Shown here: positions 12,868 through 19,077 of the stretch, piece by piece
Position numbering within the stretch: the first letter of the stretch is position 1
Layout: each line of letters starts with the position of its first letter
From: a virus
DNA length: 21,007 nucleotides
Reading direction: 5' to 3' (one strand)
Virus record (IMG/VR): IMGVR_UViG_3300045994_000058
Location: 1-21,007 of that record
Notes under the pieces: model-generated
The model's input: only the letters and a program-made list of their open reading frames with translations
Told to the model about the DNA's origin: nothing
Database searches by the model: none
Translations under genes and position numbers: made by a program

Positions 12868-13795
12868 TGAATTCCCATCCAACTGCAGTAAATCTAGGCA
12901 ATTTTGCTTGTGGTAGATTACGGTAATTTGGTGGTTTTATTTTACCTTTGTTTCTATATTCATACATTATAATATATGTTAGACCATGTTCTTCTGCAAA
13001 TTCTCTAGGTAGAAATATATCATCATAGACTACACCAGTAGGAGAAATTGTAGTATATGTGAACGTGGATTTTTTGTTTTTATTCATTGATATTATACTT
13101 TCTTTTTTGTGTATATATCCGGTCATACCATGAGCTGTATGACCGTTCTTTGTCCAATGATTATCACTCTGTTTTATTTTTGTATTATCTGATACTGCAG
13201 GTCTTTCTAATGTACTTCTATAAGCTCCAGCACATAAAATAGAACAACATTTTACTCTATCTAGTTTTGTTGTAAATAAACAATTGCACGATAAACATAT
13301 CTTTTCTATTAACGGATTTCTTGGTTTACCTACTTTGTTTGTATTTCCACATGATTTAGAACAATTTATTTGATTTTTTGCGCTCGATCCAACCGTAAAC
13401 TCTTTATTACAATTTTTACATATTTTTGTATATAGAATTTTTTGTGATGGAGGTCTGATAGAGGTATTGCCCTCACCACCATCCGTTTGATTTAATAATA
13501 TTCCAGTAGAGTCTATTTTCTTACCAAACCATCGAATTAATCTGCGTTCTATAGCACATGCTCCTACATTAGTTAAATTAGATTCTAATACTATAATATA
13601 GAACTTATCTTTAGGTACAGACACTGTTGTATGTTTTTTATACAATCTATTATTTTTACCTTTTCCAATATAATATGGTGTTCCTGCTTTTGCTGTTTTA
13701 GAATCTTTAGATCTAATATAAGCATATACATAATAATCTTCTGGATTTTTGTTTGAATATGAATTTTGTTGAGTATAAATATTTTTGCTGGACAT
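12857..13795 (-). CDS. GIY-YIG homing endonuclease splitting polymerase pieces A and B
   Basis: 312 residues, antisense to the polymerase. The GIY-YIG domain has YVYAYI at 22-27, PYYIGKG at 40-46, Arg 50, the catalytic-type Glu 83 in [11 protein letters not shown] and NQTDGGEG at 102-109. Two Cys4 knuckles follow (CKNCNKEF...CSKSC at 126-149 and CLSCNCLF...CSILC at 167-188), then a DNA-binding C-terminus ending AVGWEF. Its first eight codons and its promoter/leader match those of the HNH gene at 191 and the GIY-YIG gene at 14600. Expression should be late from the TATAAATA at 13866. AAGGA before the ATG supports the start. Its insertion explains why the polymerase is divided here. Confidence 0.88.
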   Translation of the reverse strand: MSSKNIYTQQNSYSNKNPEDYYVYAYIRSKDSKTAKAGTPYYIGKGKNNRLYKKHTTVSVPKDKFYIIVLESNLTNVGACAIERRLIRWFGKKIDSTGILLNQTDGGEGNTSIRPPSQKILYTKICKNCNKEFTVGSSAKNQINCSKSCGNTNKVGKPRNPLIEKICLSCNCLFTTKLDRVKCCSILCAGAYRSTLERPAVSDNTKIKQSDNHWTKNGHTAHGMTGYIHKKESIISMNKNKKSTFTYTTISPTGVVYDDIFLPREFAEEHGLTYIIMYEYRNKGKIKPPNYRNLPQAKLPRFTAVGWEFITT

Positions 13796-13830
13796 AACGA
13801 TTCCTTGTAATTGTTGTAAGAATGTTTAGA

Positions 13831-13860
13831 ATAGGTAGGAAGTGAGATTCCGTGACCTAT
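13831..13860 (-). promoter_or_regulatory. Leader hairpin of the GIY-YIG mRNA (A/B junction)
   Basis: On the minus strand, starting at 13860 (the predicted late start): stem ATAGGT/ACCTAT, 3-nt CAC, inner stem GGAA/TTCC, loop TCTCAC, single T. Both stems covary with those at 1227-1256, while the CAC bulge and TCTCAC loop are identical. Confidence 0.65.
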
Positions 13861-13865
13861 ACCTT

Positions 13866-13873
13866 TATTTATA
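13866..13873 (-). promoter_or_regulatory. T4-type late promoter for the GIY-YIG gene at 12857
   Basis: TATAAATA on the minus strand, 71 nt before the ATG; the expected start at 13860 is the first base of the leader hairpin. Twelve bases separate it from the divergent -35 box. Confidence 0.7.
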
Positions 13874-13885
13874 TAAATTTAATTC

Positions 13886-13913
13886 TTGACTTATTCTATT
13901 TCTGTGTTATACT
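13886..13913 (+). promoter_or_regulatory. Sigma70-like promoter for polymerase piece B
   Basis: TTGACT 13886-13891 and TATACT 13908-13913, spacer 16 bp, 30 nt before ATG 13943. It gives the severed second part of the polymerase its own early transcription. Confidence 0.8.
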
Positions 13914-13942
13914 GTATTTTTATTATTTATAGGTAAAAATAT

Positions 13943-14605
13943 ATGACGTTTAGCAGTATGTCAAATGAAGAGTTATTATTAGAATATAATAAAATAGATT
14001 TCATAATAAAAGAGAAATGTTGGGATAAGTATTTAGAATATAACACCATAGATGTAAAGCGTGTTGCTCAATTAGAAGATAAATTAAAACTAATTGAATT
14101 GTGTTTGACTATGGCATATCTTGCTAAGATTAATTATAATGAAGTATATTCTCAGATAAAAATGTGGGATACTATTATTTATAATTATTTAAAAGATAAA
14201 AATATTGTAATCCCTAAAAAATCTCATAGTACAAAATCTGATAAATTTGAGGGGGCTTATGTAAAAGAACCAAATCCTGGGTTATATGAATGGATAGTTA
14301 GTTTTGATGCAGCATCACTATATCCTAGTATTATTCAAGGTTGGAATATTTCTCCAGAAACTTACATAGGTATGTCTAATACACCTATAATCGTTGACAA
14401 ATTGATAAACAAAGAGTATACTAATTTATCTAATGAATATTGTACTGCTGCTAGTGGTGCTATGTATTCTAAAGATAAGCCAGGATTAATGCCAGATTTA
14501 GTTGATTTATATATGGCTAAACGGGTTATAGCAAAAAATCTAATGAAAGATAATGAAAGAGAATTAGAATTATTAAAAAAAGAGTTAAAATTTAGAGGGT
14601 TATAA
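13943..14605 (+). CDS. 43B: DNA polymerase gp43, piece B: Exo III and palm motif A
   Basis: 220 residues. Conservation begins at about 26: WDKYLEYNTIDVKRVAQLED holds Exo III (Tyr 33, Asp 37; T4 has YNIIDVESV). YSQIKMWDTIIYNYL matches T4 MSPIKTWDAIIFNSL, and FDAASLYPSIIQGWNISPET (121-140) is motif A with Asp 122. GAMYSKDKPGLMPDL leads into the fingers. The first 25 residues (MSNEELLLEYNKIDFIIKEK) have no T4 counterpart and look like a charged helix supplied at the insertion. The piece stops at 14603-14605 in the fingers helices after ELELLKKELKFRGL, overlapping by 6 nt the stop of the next antisense HEG. AGGT 9 nt before the ATG is the RBS. Confidence 0.93.
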   Translation: MTFSSMSNEELLLEYNKIDFIIKEKCWDKYLEYNTIDVKRVAQLEDKLKLIELCLTMAYLAKINYNEVYSQIKMWDTIIYNYLKDKNIVIPKKSHSTKSDKFEGAYVKEPNPGLYEWIVSFDAASLYPSIIQGWNISPETYIGMSNTPIIVDKLINKEYTNLSNEYCTAASGAMYSKDKPGLMPDLVDLYMAKRVIAKNLMKDNERELELLKKELKFRGL

Positions 14606-15820
14606 TACCCATTCATATCCTTCAATTATAAGATTATGTACAATTGAAGGGTTTATTTTTGATAATTCGTAATATTTAAATCCTATATCTGCAACATTTT
14701 TCCCTAAAAAATTATTTTTTAACCATATATTTTTAGTACGATTACGTATTACTTTATTATCGCATAATTGTACTATTCCACCTGTTCCTAAATATTGTTT
14801 TAATATTTTGTCTGAATATGACATTTTTAATCCAGTAGGAGAATTGATACATAATAAATATTTTGCTGAATTAGAAACCTCAAATTTTGATATATTTTTA
14901 ATATTTATCCAACGTCCTGTTTTAAATTCTTCTAATATATTATATATCTTACACTTACCTTTAAATGGATTTTCATTTGCCCCAAAATTTAGTCTACCTT
15001 TAATATAATTGTCTGGTATATCTTCGTGTGCATATATTCTAATCTGTTCATTTGTTAATGGATTATGATAATATATAAGATTTAACATTCTTTTACCAAC
15101 GGTTTCTTTAAATTCATCAGATACCCCTAATATAAATCCAATAGGCATATCTTCATCTAACTTTAAAAATTTGCGTTCATTAGTAATTTTATTATAACAA
15201 TGAAATCTATTAGACAACTTATCTTTAGTTTTATTTTTAGATTCTTGGGTTCTAAGTTTTCCAATAAATATTAATATATTATTAGAAATTAATTCATCAT
15301 AATTGTCAATATTTTTATTAACTCTAATATTTTTATTTAATCTAGTATCATAAACCATTACCGTATTTGTATTTCTATCACTTATAGCTTGTTTAAATTT
15401 GGTAGAATATTTATTATTTAACCCAAAATTAATTCTCGATACACTCATTTTGTTTCTAGTTATTGCCGAATGAACTTTACCCCACATATGATGTAGATCT
15501 CCATTTAAAGCACCATCTAAACCATTTTCAAGCTTCAGATTTACCCACTCTTTGGATTCTACTATATTATTATTGGATGAAAATTTTAGAGCATATTCAA
15601 CTAAAGATTCTTTGTCTGCGAATAATTGATACCAGATAGTTTCTACGAATTGAGTACCATGTTTTTTAATGTGACGTTTCCAATATTTACCAGAACCAAG
15701 ATATTTAACTGGATCTTTTTTGGTTGTTTTACCAAAATATTTTAATTTAGTAATCGAATGTTGTTTGATGTAAAGATATGTTGGTATAAAATCTAAAGTA
15801 TAAATATTTTTGCTGGACAT
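14600..15820 (-). CDS. GIY-YIG homing endonuclease (NUMOD3-bearing) splitting polymerase pieces B and C
   Basis: 406 residues, antisense. A divergent GIY-YIG domain: TYLYIKQ at 14-20, LKYFGKT at 26-32, then LGSGKYWKRHIKKHG at 41-55, Glu 75 and ENGLDGA near 98-104. HHMWGKVHSAITRNKM (110-125) is a NUMOD3-type DNA-binding motif, followed by further repeats and a C-terminus ending EGYEWVL. It is related to the partial gene at 20505 (shared KYFGKT, GSGKYWKR, ENGLDG), but from a different GIY-YIG branch than the gene at 12857. Its N-terminal MSSKNIYT and upstream module are shared with HEGs at 191 and 12857. No clear RBS is visible before the ATG, so translation may be weak or controlled by the leader. 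Confidence 0.85.
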   Translation of the reverse strand: MSSKNIYTLDFIPTYLYIKQHSITKLKYFGKTTKKDPVKYLGSGKYWKRHIKKHGTQFVETIWYQLFADKESLVEYALKFSSNNNIVESKEWVNLKLENGLDGALNGDLHHMWGKVHSAITRNKMSVSRINFGLNNKYSTKFKQAISDRNTNTVMVYDTRLNKNIRVNKNIDNYDELISNNILIFIGKLRTQESKNKTKDKLSNRFHCYNKITNERKFLKLDEDMPIGFILGVSDEFKETVGKRMLNLIYYHNPLTNEQIRIYAHEDIPDNYIKGRLNFGANENPFKGKCKIYNILEEFKTGRWINIKNISKFEVSNSAKYLLCINSPTGLKMSYSDKILKQYLGTGGIVQLCDNKVIRNRTKNIWLKNNFLGKNVADIGFKYYELSKINPSIVHNLIIEGYEWVL

Positions 15821-15852
15821 TATTAGTTTATTTAATAGTAGAAATGTTTAGT

Positions 15853-15889
15853 GCTTCTGGGTACGCCAATACCGCGAGAAGCTTTTTTT
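15853..15889. terminator. Hairpin in the third HEG leader; has the form of a plus-strand rho-independent terminator
   Basis: Plus strand: GCTTCT (15853-15858), G, GGTA, loop CGCCAA, TACC, GCG, AGAAGC (15877-15882), then seven Ts. It is therefore a good terminator for plus-strand transcripts arriving from the left. On the minus strand it lies 13 nt inside the HEG leader and has exactly the geometry of the hairpins at 1227 and 13831 (3-nt bulge, 4-bp inner stem, 6-nt loop, 1-nt bulge), with entirely different stem sequences. Confidence 0.7.
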
Positions 15890-15900
15890 GTTGCTATTAG

Positions 15901-15908
15901 TATTTATA
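15901..15908 (-). promoter_or_regulatory. T4-type late promoter for the GIY-YIG gene at 14600
   Basis: TATAAATA on the minus strand; eleven bases separate it from the divergent -35 box at 15920. Expected start about 15895, giving a leader of about 75 nt. Confidence 0.7.
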
Positions 15909-15919
15909 CAAATTAAAAC

Positions 15920-15948
15920 TTGACAAAATCTAAATCTAATGCTATACT
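15920..15948 (+). promoter_or_regulatory. Sigma70-like promoter for polymerase piece C
   Basis: TTGACA 15920-15925 and TATACT 15943-15948, spacer 17 bp, 27 nt before ATG 15976. It re-starts transcription downstream of the terminator-like hairpin at 15853-15889. Confidence 0.8.
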
Positions 15949-15975
15949 ATATATTCATTTATAAGAGGGTTATAT

Positions 15976-17042
15976 ATGTATAAAAATTATTCTGATAAAG
16001 AATTACTAGATTTAAAGCATAAATTAGAAAATAATATATCTAAATATGATAATGCTCAAATGGCAGTAAAGATTGCTATGAATTCGCTAGACTAATATGG
16101 CGCTTTTATTGGTAACAATAATCGAATAACTCTGTGAATTTGGTGGAACTCCAGACCGGACAATACCAAGCCAAGCCAAAATATTTGGAAGGTTTAACGA
16201 CTATTTGTGGAAACAAAGTACACTCAAGTGAGTGGAAGCTCAGAGGTTCCTATAATTTAGGAATGTGATATAGTCTGATCTTTATGGGAACATAAAGCAG
16301 CTTATTTAATAAGCGGGGTAGAATTAACGAATCTATTTGAACAATTATATGATATGGCGCACTCGGAAATGCTCATTTTAGATATTTTAAATTGGAAAAT
16401 GCTAGAGCAATCACATTAACTGGACAATATATAATTAAATCGGTAGAGTATGGCGTAAATAACGATCTCAACAACTTATTTGGTATCAAAGATACTTGGG
16501 GTATCTACATGGATACTGACTCCATATATTTATCTTTAAAATCAATGGTTTATAAATTTTATAAAGATGTTAGTCAAGATAAATTAGTAGATATTATTGC
16601 AAAAATATGTAAAGATAAAATATCTCCTATTATTAATAAACATTGTATTGAATTGCAAGATTATACAAATAACTATAGAAAGAGTATTGTGTTTAAAATT
16701 GAAGTAATTGCTAAAAATGGGGTATTTTGTTGCCATCCTAATACAAATGTTATAATTGATGGGATTTGTATTAATATACAAGATTTATATGATAAATCTA
16801 TTGGTGGTATAGTAGATTCTGTTATATTAAGTTTTGATAAAATCTCTAATGTGTTTGAACTTGATATTGTAGAAGAAGTATTAAGAAGAGAATATTCTGG
16901 AGACATGTATGAATTTTATTTAGAAAATGGGGAAATATTAAAAGTTACAGAAAATCATATTATCTATGTTAATAGGAATGGTGTTATTAAAGAAGTTGCA
17001 GCTAAAGATGTGTTGGAGTCTGATGAATTTATTACTATATGA
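15976..17042 (+). CDS. 43C: DNA polymerase gp43, piece C: motifs B and C, with group I intron, ending in an N-intein
   Basis: Coding parts are 15976-16088 and 16352-17042, joined across a group I intron. The spliced 267-codon product begins MYKNYSDKELLDLKHKLEN (fingers helix, partly extra), then KYDNAQMAVKIAMNSLYGALGNAHFRY. That is motif B, with the intron after the second base of Leu 38 (T4: NSLYGALGNIHFRY). Motif C YMDTDSIYLSL has DTDS at 92-95. The extein ends at Phe 163 in AKNGVF; from Cys 164 (16728) the remaining 104 residues are an N-intein half, ending at TGA. Without RNA splicing the frame stops at TAA 16093-16095. GAGGGT 9 nt before the ATG is the RBS. No catalytic motif is lost across the pieces. 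Confidence 0.92.
16089..16351 (+). ncRNA. Group I intron, ORF-less, in polymerase motif B
   Basis: Exon ends CGCT, pairing with internal guide GGCG (16099-16102) to form P1 with a U-G pair at the splice site. The R element TTTAACGACTA (16193-16203) and the S element GATATAGTCT (16267-16276) give P7 as GACTAT/ATAGTC. A P9-type hairpin GCTTAT-TTA-ATAAGC is at 16300-16314. The intron ends with G 16351; the following exon begins ATATGGCGCACTC. Joining 16088 to 16352 restores NSLYGALGN exactly. ATAT before the guide can pair with exon ATAT as P10. At about 263 nt it carries no endonuclease gene, so mobility would depend on another one. Confidence 0.9.
16728..17039 (+). other. N-terminal half of a split intein
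   Basis: 104 residues from Cys 1: block A CCHPNTNVIIDG (Cys at 1, Thr at 6, Val at 8), and block B GDMYEFYLENGEILKVTENH with the T-x-x-H motif (TENH) near 74-77. It ends shortly after VLESDEFITI at TGA. Length matches known split N-inteins. I place Cys 1 at the first of two Cys codons because this puts Thr at position 6 and makes the spliced extein NGVF-CAKKRY the same length as T4 GGFWKAKKRY. Confidence 0.9.
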
Positions 17043-18396
17043 AATAAAAGAGTTATTATTAGATTTTGATGAACTCCCAAAATCTAGGCAGTTAAAGCAA
17101 CTAAATCCTGTATTATATGCAGATTTGCTTGAATTAATGCAAATATATAACTATGAATCCACTAGATTAGTTGCGTATTTAATTATGTATGATATATACC
17201 CAGAAATGTATGGAGTATGTTCTATTTGTAAAGTTAAATATTTATTACGAATTGATGCGAATCATAAACTTTCTATAGTATGTTCTCATTCATGTGAACT
17301 AAAGCGTAGACATTTAGATCCTGCTTATATTTTAAATATAAAAACTAAATCTATGCATACAAAAGATAATACTATAATTGATGGTCTTAATGCACACCAA
17401 AGAGGTTCTAATAAAGCAGCTATCACTACAAAATTACGATATACTAAAGATGAAATATCTTCTTATTTATCTTTAGGGGTAAAGAACCATAGTGAATATA
17501 ACATACATATACCAAGACGAGTTAGAATAATTCGGGTATTAGAATATTTTGGGGTTAGTCGTAGTATTATTCTATATTTTAAATTAATTAATTTAAAATT
17601 GTCATATCTGAATTATATAAAAAGAATACAGAAAATATGTAAATATATATCATATCATATTCCAGATATTGAATTATTAAAAAAAATATATTTTGTTATT
17701 AATAATATAACTGTGGAGAAAGTTTGTCCGATATGTAATATAAAATTTAAAACCATTACATTTATCTCTGAATTTGAATATAAAATAAAATATGGTGTAT
17801 TTTGTGGTGCTAGTTGTAGACAAAAACATAATATGACATCACAGAGAAAGTTAGATCTATCAGTACGAATGAATAAATTATATGAAGATCTAGAAGAACA
17901 TAACAAAACCTCTATACACTCTATTGAATCGTGGAAAACTCGTGATTCATCTGAATGGGTGTCTAAATATTTAACTACACTAGGTGAAGAAGGTAAGAAA
18001 AAAAGAACAAAATCTGCATTAAATACTAAATTAGAAAGAGGTCATATATCTGTTATAAATCCTGATAATAATACTGAATATAGAAAGTATAAAAATAATG
18101 TTATATCATTAACTAGAAAGTTGGATTTAAGTTCATTAGATAATATATTAGATAGAGGTAAAAAAACATACCATTTAGATCATATATTCCCAACTTCTAG
18201 AGGATTTTCTTTTAATATACCAGACTATTTAATTGCACATATTGACAATGTTAGACTTATATGGCATAATGATAATAGAAAAAAATCCGCAACTATAATA
18301 GAAGTTCCGAAGCATATTTTATTATATTTACAAGAAACTAATGAAGATAATTATAGGTTAATTTTAAATGAAATTATTAAAAATACAAAAATATAA
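17023..18396 (+). CDS. Free-standing HNH homing endonuclease gene between the intein halves
   Basis: 457 residues from ATG 17023, which has GGAG 4 nt upstream; in-frame ATGs at 17008 and 16966 lie deeper in the intein and lack it. The HNH domain is near 383-422: YHLDHIFPTSRGF, then IDNVRLIWHNDNRKKS, with DH, N and H in order. Two Cys4 knuckles precede it (CSICKVKYLL...CSHSC and CPICNIKFKT...CGASC), probably DNA-binding. The start overlaps the N-intein end by 20 nt and the end overlaps the C-intein start by 29 nt, each in a different frame, so all three frames are translationally coupled. It replaces the endonuclease domain of a normal intein with a separate protein, as in the fractured-gene split inteins described from environmental phage sequence. 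Confidence 0.88.
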   Translation: MNLLLYEIKELLLDFDELPKSRQLKQLNPVLYADLLELMQIYNYESTRLVAYLIMYDIYPEMYGVCSICKVKYLLRIDANHKLSIVCSHSCELKRRHLDPAYILNIKTKSMHTKDNTIIDGLNAHQRGSNKAAITTKLRYTKDEISSYLSLGVKNHSEYNIHIPRRVRIIRVLEYFGVSRSIILYFKLINLKLSYLNYIKRIQKICKYISYHIPDIELLKKIYFVINNITVEKVCPICNIKFKTITFISEFEYKIKYGVFCGASCRQKHNMTSQRKLDLSVRMNKLYEDLEEHNKTSIHSIESWKTRDSSEWVSKYLTTLGEEGKKKRTKSALNTKLERGHISVINPDNNTEYRKYKNNVISLTRKLDLSSLDNILDRGKKTYHLDHIFPTSRGFSFNIPDYLIAHIDNVRLIWHNDNRKKSATIIEVPKHILLYLQETNEDNYRLILNEIIKNTKI

Positions 18397-18472
18397 ATAT
18401 GAAGGTTTTGTTTATGATTTAGTAGTAGCAAAGAATAAGAATTTTGTTGCAGATAGCGTTGTTATTCATAAT
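18368..18472 (+). other. C-terminal half of a split intein
   Basis: 35 residues from ATG 18368: KIQKYKYEGFVYDLVVAKNK, then NFVADSVVIHN, followed by Cys of the extein (18473-18475). Block F is VYDLVVAKNKNFVAD and block G is VVIHN with the penultimate His, terminal Asn and Cys +1. The block F position that is usually His (NHNF) is Lys here (NKNF). Length is typical of a split C-intein. Confidence 0.92.
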
Positions 18473-19075
18473 TGCGCTAAAAAACGATATTTCATGAATG
18501 TTCTTGATAATGAGGGTGTTAGATATGCTACACCTAAACTAAAAGTTATGGGTCTAGAAGTTGTGAAATCATCTACTCCTGGAGTTATTAGGAAAACTTT
18601 AAAGGCCGCATTGAGTATTATCTTAGATGAAGGTGAAGCAAAAATTCAGGATTATATTTTGAAATGTCAATCTGAGTTCTCTAAATTTTCAATCGAAGAA
18701 ATTTCATTTCCAAGAGGTGTTAATGGTTTAAGTAAATATAATGATTCGGTTACTATATATTCTAAAGGAACACCAATCCATACTAAAGGTTCTTTATTAT
18801 ACAATGATAAATTATTAGAACTTGGATTAGAAAACAAATATCCATTAATTGGTGAAGGAGATAAAGTAAAATATACATATCTGAGAGAACCAAATCCGAT
18901 GAAAAATATGGTAATATCATATCCTACAGAATTACCAGTAGAATTTGGATTACATAAATACGTAGATTTTAATATGCAATTTGAAAAATCCTTTTTAGCA
19001 CCACTTAGAAATATTCTGGATGCTATAGGATGGAAAACTGAAAAATCAACATCAATCGAAGACTTTTTTAACTAA
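18368..19075 (+). CDS. 43D: DNA polymerase gp43, piece D: C-intein plus thumb and clamp-binding tail
   Basis: 235 residues: C-intein 1-35, extein 36-235. The extein starts CAKKRYFMNVLDNEGVRYATPKLKVMGLEVVKSSTP, matching the T4 KAKKRYALNVYDMEDKRFAEPHLKIMGMETQQSSTP region (viewed as segments), the family B KKRY motif and thumb. It ends LRNILDAIGWK...SIEDFFN, comparable with T4 C-terminal LDFLFG, which binds the gp45 clamp. Trans-splicing with piece C would give a 363-residue polymerase chain. The start overlaps the HNH gene end by 29 nt; only a weak TAGG precedes the ATG, so translation probably depends on coupling. The methyltransferase gene begins 2 nt after its stop. Confidence 0.93.
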   Translation: MKLLKIQKYKYEGFVYDLVVAKNKNFVADSVVIHNCAKKRYFMNVLDNEGVRYATPKLKVMGLEVVKSSTPGVIRKTLKAALSIILDEGEAKIQDYILKCQSEFSKFSIEEISFPRGVNGLSKYNDSVTIYSKGTPIHTKGSLLYNDKLLELGLENKYPLIGEGDKVKYTYLREPNPMKNMVISYPTELPVEFGLHKYVDFNMQFEKSFLAPLRNILDAIGWKTEKSTSIEDFFN

Positions 19076-19077
19076 AT

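Noticed and set aside
12868-13942. A long group I intron containing the GIY-YIG gene between pieces A and B
   Set aside because: No R/S (P7) core like the one at 16193/16267 is visible near either side, and piece B has its own promoter, RBS and ATG. A split gene explains the data better, although I could not run an intron search.
14808-15008. Plus-strand frame of 66 codons within the GIY-YIG gene at 14600
   Set aside because: Shadow of the antisense endonuclease, no RBS.
17008-17060. Single inteins with HNH domain in one frame
   Set aside because: The N-intein ends in TGA at 17040-17042 and the HNH frame is +1 with its own ATG and GGAG; the C-intein is in a third frame with its own ATG. Two independent frameshift errors would be needed to unite them.
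18392-18399. TATAAATA late promoter inside the C-intein codons
   Set aside because: It lies downstream of the piece D ATG and would make RNA lacking the C-intein start; likely a chance match in AT-rich sequence.
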